This document shows, in pieces, positions 25,801 to 32,310 of a stretch of 64,000 nucleotides of DNA; position 1 is the stretch's first letter; each line of letters opens with the position of its first letter. Below the pieces are notes generated by a model. The model was not told the origin of the DNA. It ran no database searches and saw nothing but the letters and a program-made list of their open reading frames with translations. This DNA is from Saprospiraceae bacterium (GTDB lineage Bacteria > Bacteroidota > Bacteroidia > Chitinophagales > Saprospiraceae), in the NCBI GenBank assembly GCA_022841745.1, contig JALHQW010000022.1, positions 1-64,000 of the forward strand, in the 5' to 3' direction. The position numbers were made by a program, and so were the translations under genes.

Positions 25801-26003
25801 TTTCTTTGGACGAAAAAGGGCGGCGCTACACGTTGGAAGTGCAGGATTTCGGGCGGGGTTTTTCGCCGGAGGCAGTCGGTGCGTTTTCCAACGGGATTGC
25901 GGGGATGAAGGGAAGAGCCTCGCAAATCGGGGCTGCGATTTCGGTGGAGTCAGTGCTGGAAGAAGGGACAGTGGTACTGGTTTCCGGCTTGCTTAGCGGG
26001 TAA
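22833..26003 (+). CDS. Propeller-sensor histidine kinase (Reg_prop / Y_Y_Y / HisKA_3)
   Basis: Membrane sensor kinase of about 1,056 residues. A hydrophobic export segment (FRCWFSCLLFAAAFPIAAQ) ends near 23011 and precedes periplasmic propeller repeats (RDRQGFLWLATDNGLNRFDG, EDSKGFLWVGTANGLYRYNP). A Y_Y_Y domain precedes a transmembrane helix (VLAGLLLIGLISWVVARFY). The HisKA_3 motif is IAQDIHDEAGAGLTKIGL, with the phospho-acceptor His 193 residues before the end; the HATPase N-box region is KEALNNAVKYSG. The G1 box reads DFGRGF rather than the usual DNGxGF. The start is uncertain: ATG at 22833 or 22785 both leave a long leader before the signal segment, and the open frame runs back through a hemerythrin remnant, which is not part of the gene. 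The response regulator at 26110 is its likely partner. Confidence 0.88.
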   Translation: MEALQPFPVAQHPTLRFQTVREERSIFFTPILLNIELQSRIFRCWFSCLLFAAAFPIAAQERPQLLFDNYSTDGLSNNVVHATLRDRQGFLWLATDNGLNRFDGYSYKTFLHISGDSTSIGDNTCYALAEDSKGFLWVGTANGLYRYNPLTERFTGSFLPRTIDSSGFDVKQVFMDAEDCLWMGSSLPVGLFRYDTRSRRFDHFVNRAAQKFGAGNVVNDIWKDKNGLIWLGTFNGLFTFQPATGEFENMLQAPAEKDKFRDFIITSVLQDAYRERLLWLTIWGDGLWKYDKITRKSERFLPEPQYRYDAIHNVLQDAVQPDSNHFWLAAGELLSFDVASKKFNKLSSQHPALPLKVSLQRFHTDKAGNCWIAGSGGIARISGLRQQFGINIIPKSLTIRAIFDDPIAGKTYFGSIYHNRSLLILDKKTGQWETIHLPLLDKILAGPVKFLKDSKGFLWFLTNKGLFRFDLATHRFEEKQVVVGKGEKLGQRLCQRGEEDAEGNLWFLFDNHYLVKYTLDDDIFTLKHQQVSTLGKGQNGKLLIVKHDGILLLHPQASKVFYPFSLPGKAVSCIAEDKRGNLWVGTSTDGIFSWNPGEDKPSRVRTLRMETGLPSNWIHQITCDPDGFVWANTRQGLVKINPDDRSMNLFTKEDGLLTDDFDTELIFQPSGEVFLPLYTSLYHHFDFRKIHQPDLDSLPFHFHTFRIGGKPVVFEKNINHLPVLSLHYPDNAFSVEFAALNFDGQKSIRYAFRLAGPEAEWTDAYAHRYAAFSHLPPGEYCLEVRMSNRQGFWSKNIRSLNVTVLPAWWQRTWVQVLAGLLLIGLISWVVARFYSLRLRQRIAALERQRELEGIRRRIAQDIHDEAGAGLTKIGLTAQVAAHLPPSDGNALKQKLDAILVETRNVSARLAEVLFAVNPRYDHFEAVQAWLREWSHRFLEDAGMEAEYDFPKSKYDPVLSPEVKRNLLLICKEALNNAVKYSGSARVRIRFSLDEKGRRYTLEVQDFGRGFSPEAVGAFSNGIAGMKGRASQIGAAISVESVLEEGTVVLVSGLLSG

Positions 26004-26109
26004 GGAAGGTTTCTCAGCAGTTTTCCTTTCACGCAGAGGGGCTACAGGAAAAAGAATTCACCTTTTTGTGCGATGCCCTTATTTCCAAATCATCCTTAAT
26101 TTGCAGGAA

Positions 26110-26775
26110 ATGAAAGACATGGAAGAAAAACCGGGCAAGCCGCTGCCCCCCGTTATCCGGGTCGCCATCGTGGAAGACGACGACGAGACCCGCAAGCTGA
26201 CCGCCAGCCTGCTCAATATGTACCCTGGCATCGAGTGCGTCGGGGCATTTGAGCGGGCGGAAGACTTCGCCGCAGCCATCGCCTCGCTGCACCCCCACGC
26301 CGTGCTGATGGACATTGGGTTGCCTGGAAAATCAGGCATACAGGCAGTGAAAGAGTTGAAAGATAAACACCGGGGCACGGAGTTCATCATGTTCACCATC
26401 AACGAAGACGCCGAACAAATCGTGGAGGCGCTCGCCTGGGGCGCTACGGGTTATTTACTGAAAAACACCCGTCCCGAAAAAATCGTCGAAGCCATCCGGG
26501 ACGTAGTGGGCGGCGGCGGCAACCTCACCACTTCCGTCACGAGGGTGCTGATGGAGGTGCTGCAAGCCAACCGGGGCAACCGCCAACTCTTGGAAAAGCT
26601 AACCGCACGAGAGCAGGAAACTTTGATGTTGCTGAAAGACGGCTACTCCCGCAAGGAAATCGCCAAAAAACTCTTTCTCTCCGAGGACACCGTGCGCTCG
26701 CATATCCGCAATATTTATGAAAAATTCGAGGTACACAACCGGGCGCAGGTGCTGAAATTGGTTTTTGGGGTTTGA
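26110..26775 (+). CDS. NarL/FixJ-type response regulator (REC + LuxR HTH)
   Basis: 221 residues from the ATG at 26110 (an alternative ATG lies 9 bp later). The receiver domain has acidic residues in IVEDDDETRKL, phospho-acceptor Asp68 (AVLMDIGLPGKSG), Thr in MFTINEDAEQ and Lys in GYLLKNTRP. The LuxR HTH (about 160-215) has LTAREQETLMLLKDGYSRKEI and SEDTVRSHIRNIYEKFEVHN. It follows the sensor kinase by about 106 bp on the same strand. It resembles the regulator at 310-957 in architecture but differs in sequence, so the two systems are probably separate. Confidence 0.93.
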   Translation: MKDMEEKPGKPLPPVIRVAIVEDDDETRKLTASLLNMYPGIECVGAFERAEDFAAAIASLHPHAVLMDIGLPGKSGIQAVKELKDKHRGTEFIMFTINEDAEQIVEALAWGATGYLLKNTRPEKIVEAIRDVVGGGGNLTTSVTRVLMEVLQANRGNRQLLEKLTAREQETLMLLKDGYSRKEIAKKLFLSEDTVRSHIRNIYEKFEVHNRAQVLKLVFGV

Positions 26776-26777
26776 GA

Positions 26778-26797
26778 AATCGCACTTTAGTGCGATT
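26778..26797. repeat. Short palindrome, possible terminator; partial copy at 28114-28136
   Basis: The 9-bp arms aatcgcact and agtgcgatt flank 2 bp immediately after the response-regulator stop. No T-run follows. A degenerate copy (aatagcactttggtgcgattgc) occurs at 28114-28136. In both places an attg lies 20 bp before a GAnnTTTG sequence, which recalls the Bacteroidota promoter (-33 TTTG, -7 TAnnTTTG). Confidence 0.4.
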
Positions 26798-26854
26798 GCC
26801 GGGGCCAATCTTGTGGGAGAACTTTGCGTCAAAATTTCATTAAAATTTCAACAC

Positions 26855-27343
26855 ATGAAAAACATTGTTTTCGCCTCACTTCTCCTTTGCCTTGCTGCCT
26901 GCCAGTCCCCTCAATCCCCTGAAGGGGGTGATGCCGCCGCCGCCAACGAAGCCTTGCTCCAAAGCAACACCGACAAGTTGCTCAACCAAGGAAATTTGGT
27001 TGCTATCCATATCATAACAGTAGAACCTAAGCCCAATGTGACGATGGACCAAGTGCTTGATTTTTACAATACGAAATGGGCGCCTGCCGCTCATCAATAT
27101 TTTGGCTTCCATAGTTTTTTTGGTAAATGCCTTCATGGAACCGAATGTGCAGAAAACAAGATTCTATGGATATCATTTTTTAACACAGCAGCCGACCGGG
27201 ATAAATATTTCAAAATGGATGAAGGCGGTAATGACCTGAATGAGTTGGGTGAAAAAGCTTGGGCACAATTTGCCCCGACTAATGATGCACTACAGCAATT
27301 AGCCACTATTAAAGATGAATGGGGAGACTGGGTGATAAAGTAA
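26855..27343 (+). CDS. Putative lipoprotein of unknown function
   Basis: 162 residues. The N-terminus MKNIVFASLLLCLAACQSPQ has a lipobox (LAAC), so it should be a lipid-anchored envelope protein. The mature part (VAIHIITVEPKPNVTMDQVL, FYNTKWAPAAHQYFGFHSFF, KILWISFFNTAADRDKYFK) looks like a small alpha/beta fold, perhaps of the dimeric ferredoxin-like (ABM/NIPSNAP) class, but the match is impressionistic. Two cysteines lie in KCLHGTEC. The ATG at 26855 is chosen because it gives a proper signal peptide; an earlier in-frame start does not. It is 79 bp after the response regulator and may be under its control. Confidence 0.75.
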   Translation: MKNIVFASLLLCLAACQSPQSPEGGDAAAANEALLQSNTDKLLNQGNLVAIHIITVEPKPNVTMDQVLDFYNTKWAPAAHQYFGFHSFFGKCLHGTECAENKILWISFFNTAADRDKYFKMDEGGNDLNELGEKAWAQFAPTNDALQQLATIKDEWGDWVIK

Positions 27344-27458
27344 TTATCCACTAGCTCATGTTCCCATGCAGCATTCGCACGTTCAAAACGCAGCGAACGA
27401 GTAGGAAGCCGGCGAGACCTTTTCAACTTATTTTTCCAAAAGTCTAATTCCAACTTCA

Positions 27459-27926
27459 ATGAAAAAATCATTCATTCTCCTGTTCGGAGGACTGCTCCTC
27501 TGCGGGCACTCCGTTGGCCAAACCGCTGACCACGAAGCCATTATGCAACTCTGCTACGAGGAAAGCATGGCTTACCATGCTTGTGATTTTGAAAAATGGG
27601 CGACTTACCACGTCCAAAGCGCCGAGGCGGACTTGGCTTACAACAACCCCGACGGCAGCTTTGGCTACGACTCAGGCTGGGAAAAACTCAGCGCCGGCAT
27701 GAAGGAGTGGCTCCAAACTGCCGAAAAAGTGGAGATGAAACTGACAAATACCAATTTCACCTTCGTGATACGAGGCGACATGGCTTTTGTCGCTTACGAC
27801 TCGGATAACCTGAACGCCCAGGGCAAGACCATGAAGCTGCGGGAATACCGCACCCTGCTGCGCAGCGACGGGCAGTGGAAAATACTTGCTGTGCAGGTTT
27901 ATGGCAATCACCTTTCGGGGAAGTAA
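27459..27926 (+). CDS. Exported SnoaL/NTF2-like protein
   Basis: 155 residues. A signal peptide (about 1-20, ending SVGQ) is followed by an NTF2-like cone fold: ADHEAIMQLCYEESMAYHAC, FEKWATYHVQSAEADLAYNN, then beta strands NTNFTFVIRGDMAFVAYDS and MKLREYRTLLRSDGQWKILA. The final strand pattern R-L-L-R-x-D-G-x-W-K-I is typical of DUF4440/SnoaL-like proteins, which bind small molecules or act as simple enzymes or accessory subunits. The role here is unknown. It lies 115 bp after the lipoprotein gene on the same strand. Confidence 0.75.
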   Translation: MKKSFILLFGGLLLCGHSVGQTADHEAIMQLCYEESMAYHACDFEKWATYHVQSAEADLAYNNPDGSFGYDSGWEKLSAGMKEWLQTAEKVEMKLTNTNFTFVIRGDMAFVAYDSDNLNAQGKTMKLREYRTLLRSDGQWKILAVQVYGNHLSGK

Positions 27927-28357
27927 CCGGGCGTTGTGTGACGAAACTTACTCGCAGAATTGGGGCGGCACGAACCATGAGATTTGGCAGCGTAGCCCTC
28001 ATTTTTCAAAATAAACAAGCTGGGAAGGCAAATTTTCTTGGCAAGTTCAAATCTTGCCAAACCTGCTCTTTGCCTCGAAATGAAACGCTTGCAAGGCTTC
28101 TGGCTGCCGGTAAAATAGCACTTTGGTGCGATTGCGGGGGTGGGCGGGAAGCAAGAGATTTGCGGAGGGATTTTAATTTTTTCCGAAGTAGCCATGGGCT
28201 ACATTTTCTTGTTAAACATTGTGGGGGAACTACACGAAACCATGAAGTTCCGCATAACATCATTTGTTATATGCAAATCCACCTTGTACTACCCTGGTAG
28301 AATTTGGATGTTGGCATCTAATGCAAATTGAGTTAAAACCTTAACAAAGTTGCCATT
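27927..28357. other. 431-bp intergenic region
   Basis: No gene is supported on either strand. The region contains the degenerate palindrome copy at 28114-28136 and then becomes A+T-rich towards the next gene. The promoter of the 1,273-residue protein gene must lie here or in the last 100 bp before 28358, but no clear TTTG / TAnnTTTG pair at standard spacing was found. Confidence 0.4.
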
Positions 28358-31300
28358 ATGAAAAATTCTTATCCTTTACGAAATGCTTATTTATCCCATA
28401 CTTCTGAAGCGTTATTGAAGCAACCAATTTCAATACTTCTAACGGTATCCAATCAGGCAGAAGGGGCGCTCAACCAAGTTGGGATATTTTCCATTTTTGA
28501 CCTTGGCTCCTCTCATTTGTTTGGTGCTGCCCGTCAAATTCAAGAAGCGACAAAAATTCAAGACACAAGAAATTTTCAAAAGTTCTCTGCCGACTTGATA
28601 GACGCTGTTGCAAGAACATACACCGTTAGTGAAATCGCCAATTCCTCTATAGAAGTTTTACGTTCTTTAGACCAGCCAACGGCAGTACTAATCCAAAATG
28701 CGCTTGGAGTAAGCACCATAGGCGAGCTTGCCTCTTGGCCACCCTACCACACTGCAAGGGCTATCATAAATGACTCATTTGGGTTATCGAACTCCATAAT
28801 CGAGGATGAAGAGCGCCCCGATGAACTCATCCCTGTGATGCGTAAGTATGCCACAGAAAAAGTACAGTACGATGTACTTGTACTTGATAAAATTTTGGTG
28901 CCGAAACCAATTATTTGGATAGCTAATCCTTCTGCTGGTTTATCTAATCCAACAGATGCATTGATTTCGCCGGGTATTCATGCACCAGGAGTTGACCTTT
29001 TGTTATCGGGCGCTATTGACATTAGCGACATTGTGAATGCAACGCTTGAGGCAAAACCTGCGCTTGGCGCCGTGCTAACGTATCGGCAAAGCTGGTATCC
29101 TCAGGGATTGGCTTTGGGTCACCTGCTCCATTCCATGGCGCTTGCCCCCGGCGAAAGCACCAGGATTGCCATGGTTGATTGGACAAGGGCGGTACGTGCC
29201 AGCATCTCCGAGAATACTTCTCAGGCAGAAGCGCTTTTTGCAGACATTAATCGGAACCGTTCGATTAGCGAGGTCACTTCGGCAGTGGCAAAGGAGGCTC
29301 AAAGTGGTTTTTCAGAGTCGGAATCAAGTGCAACACAAAACCAAAATGCTAACACTTCGGGCAGAGCTACGCTATTTTCGAATGCTGATGTAAAAGCAAC
29401 CATCAACAAGGAAGAAAAAGATGGCTTAAAATTCAATGGCAACTATGAATTAGGCGCTGCTTCAAGCGGCAATTCAAATGCAAAATCTACAACCACCGGT
29501 TGGGCATCATCCAAATCCTCGTCCTTCGGGGACAGAACGCTCAATGCAACCATGCAGCAGAACATTACGGACCGGACTCAACAGGCTTCAAACAGTGTCC
29601 GCAACAGAAGGGCTACTGCTGTTACCGAAACCTCACAAAAGGAAAGCGAGACACTGAGTACAAGGGTGGTGACCAATTACAACCACATGCATGCTTTGAC
29701 CGTCCAGTATTTTGAAGTGGTTCAAATCTATAATGTGGTTTTGGAGCTGGCGAGAGTGACTCCTTGTCTGTTTGTGCCGATGAAATTGGTAACGTTTACA
29801 GAGTCTGTTATCAGGCGATATCGTAATGTTCTTGCTACTGCTGGATTAATACCTTCTGTAAGAGCATTAAGCTATTTTGAAACTAACCATTTGGCTATCG
29901 AAATCCCAGACAAAGTTGGCAATTGGGCATTCTTAGATGAAATTAATGTTGGTTTTAGATCAGTAGTTGGTTTTGATGATTCTAAGACTATATTTATACC
30001 CTTTGAGAAAGGTTTTGTTTTGCATTGGGTTGGAGTGGATGATGCGTATTGCGCCGATAAGTTCACAGATGTTGTTGTTAAATTAAAAAACGGTTCCACA
30101 AGAGAATTTCCACTTCACAATGATGGAGGAAGGTTTATTGATAGGAGTTTGTATAACCCTTTTTATTATGTTTCTTTAACGGGACAGTCACCTAATTTTA
30201 TACCTGTAATCAGTATTGATGAAATTTCTGAAATATTATTAAAAACAAGTATCCATACCATAAATTTACCAAAAGAAAGCGAAGTTATGCTGACATTTAA
30301 TGTCATTGGAAATCCAAACGTTAGAAGCCAAATACCTCATTTTAGGCTAAAAGGGAAAATAAATGTTAAAGCCGATGAAACCGAAGTAAGTATTTTTAAA
30401 ATTCAAAAAACTATTACCGATCAAAATATTATCAGACACCTGGAAGAAAATGCCCTGCATTACAGCACCGCAATTTGGCGCTCTCTGGACGCATCCACCA
30501 TTACCACTCTCTTAGCGAGCTATTCCCTGTTTGGCAAAAGCCTGATAGAGAACATAGACCCTGTCCCTGTCTCGGTCACTGGAAACTATATTGTATTTCG
30601 TTTTTATGGCAATGCTGATACGTCCGATTGGAATGAATTTCTGCGCAAGCATGAACTAGACAACCCCAGACCATTGGAAGAAATAATTCCTTTGCCAAGC
30701 GGAGGCGTATTTGCAGAAGCTGTTTTGGGCCGTTCCAATGCCGCTGAGAAGTTGGACATTACCCGGTTTTGGAACTGGCAAGACTCTCCCATTCCAATTT
30801 TGCCGCCTGAAATCAGTCCGCTCAGCGCAGGTGGTAAAGCAAATGACCAGACACCTACCACGGGGAAATTAGAATCCTCCTTAGTCAATATCATTAACCC
30901 GCCTTCTCTTCCTGACCCTGCCGGGTTAGCACCCCTTTATGCCGCCATTGCCAACGGCAATATGTTTAGGGATATGAGCGGCATGGCACAAACTGCTGCT
31001 CTATTGCAGTCTGCTCTGCAATCTGCACAGGCTGGCGCTGCAAATGCCACCGATGCTGCCGGGACTGCACAACAGGTGGCTGCAAACCAATTGACGGATA
31101 TTTTGAAAATTGCAGCACAAATTGCGGCAGCGGCGATGGGAGTGCCTACAGGAGCCTTAGGTGGTGGTTCAAGTACAACGCATAATCTGCCTGCCACCCC
31201 TACCAATAAGGGGTTAAACGTGAATGCGGGACAGAAATTAGATGAGAAGAATTTAGCAGCATCTAATGTTCCTTCCTATAAAAAAAGCGATGCTCCTGAT

Positions 31301-32179
31301 GCTAATGAAAATGAATGGTCGCCTTACCCGGGTGGTAATTCTGATACTGCTAACGTAGCAAATTCCAATCCTTCAGGAGGTTTATTTCCGAATGAAACTG
31401 CGGCATTGAATGGACCTTTGACAAGTGGAGGCGGGTTGTTGGGCATGGCACTTGACACAGTACTTGGTGCAAAACCCGATGAAGGTGGTGGTGCAGGGGC
31501 TGCAATAGCTGGTAAGGGTCTTGAAATTTTAGCTAAAACAGTAGAAGGGGAAATACTCAAGCTTCTTTCGGCTCCAACCATTGAAATTAATGGCTTCGAG
31601 AATGGTAGCGCCCTACTTTTTGATGTACCTGATTCTAACAGGTATGATCTAGTGGACGAAGAAGGTATTGTTTTCAAATTCATAAACCTCGGTGCCAGCT
31701 CCCTTTTCGACGGAATTAGTGGTAATATTTATGTCTATTGGCAAAACTGCAAATTAATTGATTCCCCTGAAAATATTAAGGTCTTTAAGCCAGGTTCAAA
31801 ATGGCTAAAGATGGCGCAAGTCAATTGCAAAAGACAGATTAGGATTGAGTATGATGGCTTTTCTTCGATTGGCAAAGCTATTTCCAAAGCCGAAATCAAT
31901 TTATCATTGATTCCTGGAAATCACCCAAATATGCGCTCACCCACTACTTTTCGTATTGATAATGTTTCTTCTGCTATTTTAGATCCTCTTGAAGTAATGC
32001 CATTCATCAGATTAACTATCAATATAGAGAAGTCTGTACTTACTACTGGCAATCTGGGTCCATTCTCGAAAGTATTCAAAATCAAAAACCAAAATGAGCA
32101 ATACGGGCTCATAAAAACAGTCTTCATTGTTTATGATACTGAATTAGGTATTGTGGTGGATGATATTTCACCACTGTAA
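28358..32179 (+). CDS. Large protein of unknown function (1,273 residues)
   Basis: No family was recognised. There is no signal peptide or membrane helix. An N-terminal alpha-rich part (1-165) contains LIQNALGVSTIGELASWPPY. A strongly patterned segment follows (QSWYPQGLALGHLLHSMALA, PGESTRIAMVDW, about 245-275), then a Ser/Asn/Gln/Thr-rich low-complexity stretch (about 283-435) that may form a fibre or coiled coil. The patterned RVVTNYNHMHALTVQYFEVV (about 436-455) leads into a beta-rich middle, an Ala-rich helix (about 870-930: ALQSAQAGAANATDAAG), a Gly/Asn-rich linker, and a beta-rich C-terminus (about 1060-1273). Base composition is unusual: the line 30181-30240 is 17/60 G+C against 38/60 in 34741-34800, which suggests foreign origin. 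The two genes downstream are co-directional. It could be a surface or tail-fibre-like structural protein. Confidence 0.75.
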   Translation: MKNSYPLRNAYLSHTSEALLKQPISILLTVSNQAEGALNQVGIFSIFDLGSSHLFGAARQIQEATKIQDTRNFQKFSADLIDAVARTYTVSEIANSSIEVLRSLDQPTAVLIQNALGVSTIGELASWPPYHTARAIINDSFGLSNSIIEDEERPDELIPVMRKYATEKVQYDVLVLDKILVPKPIIWIANPSAGLSNPTDALISPGIHAPGVDLLLSGAIDISDIVNATLEAKPALGAVLTYRQSWYPQGLALGHLLHSMALAPGESTRIAMVDWTRAVRASISENTSQAEALFADINRNRSISEVTSAVAKEAQSGFSESESSATQNQNANTSGRATLFSNADVKATINKEEKDGLKFNGNYELGAASSGNSNAKSTTTGWASSKSSSFGDRTLNATMQQNITDRTQQASNSVRNRRATAVTETSQKESETLSTRVVTNYNHMHALTVQYFEVVQIYNVVLELARVTPCLFVPMKLVTFTESVIRRYRNVLATAGLIPSVRALSYFETNHLAIEIPDKVGNWAFLDEINVGFRSVVGFDDSKTIFIPFEKGFVLHWVGVDDAYCADKFTDVVVKLKNGSTREFPLHNDGGRFIDRSLYNPFYYVSLTGQSPNFIPVISIDEISEILLKTSIHTINLPKESEVMLTFNVIGNPNVRSQIPHFRLKGKINVKADETEVSIFKIQKTITDQNIIRHLEENALHYSTAIWRSLDASTITTLLASYSLFGKSLIENIDPVPVSVTGNYIVFRFYGNADTSDWNEFLRKHELDNPRPLEEIIPLPSGGVFAEAVLGRSNAAEKLDITRFWNWQDSPIPILPPEISPLSAGGKANDQTPTTGKLESSLVNIINPPSLPDPAGLAPLYAAIANGNMFRDMSGMAQTAALLQSALQSAQAGAANATDAAGTAQQVAANQLTDILKIAAQIAAAAMGVPTGALGGGSSTTHNLPATPTNKGLNVNAGQKLDEKNLAASNVPSYKKSDAPDANENEWSPYPGGNSDTANVANSNPSGGLFPNETAALNGPLTSGGGLLGMALDTVLGAKPDEGGGAGAAIAGKGLEILAKTVEGEILKLLSAPTIEINGFENGSALLFDVPDSNRYDLVDEEGIVFKFINLGASSLFDGISGNIYVYWQNCKLIDSPENIKVFKPGSKWLKMAQVNCKRQIRIEYDGFSSIGKAISKAEINLSLIPGNHPNMRSPTTFRIDNVSSAILDPLEVMPFIRLTINIEKSVLTTGNLGPFSKVFKIKNQNEQYGLIKTVFIVYDTELGIVVDDISPL

Positions 32180-32217
32180 TAAATTGGCTCATGTTCCCTT
32201 TGGGCTGAAACGAACCG

Positions 32218-32266
32218 CCGAACGCCAGTTCGGCGGGGAAATTTTCTCCGCCGAACTGGCGTTCGG
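32218..32266. repeat. Perfect 19-bp inverted repeat (hairpin) between two cassette genes
   Basis: ccgaacgccagttcggcgg (32218-32236) and its exact reverse complement (32248-32266) flank an 11-bp loop (ggaaattttct). It can act as a terminator or mRNA-stabilising hairpin between the 1,273-residue protein gene and the beta-helix gene. Confidence 0.75.
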
Positions 32267-32310
32267 AAGAATGAAATAATTGGCTTAACGCTGTTTGAAA
32301 TAAAACTCAA

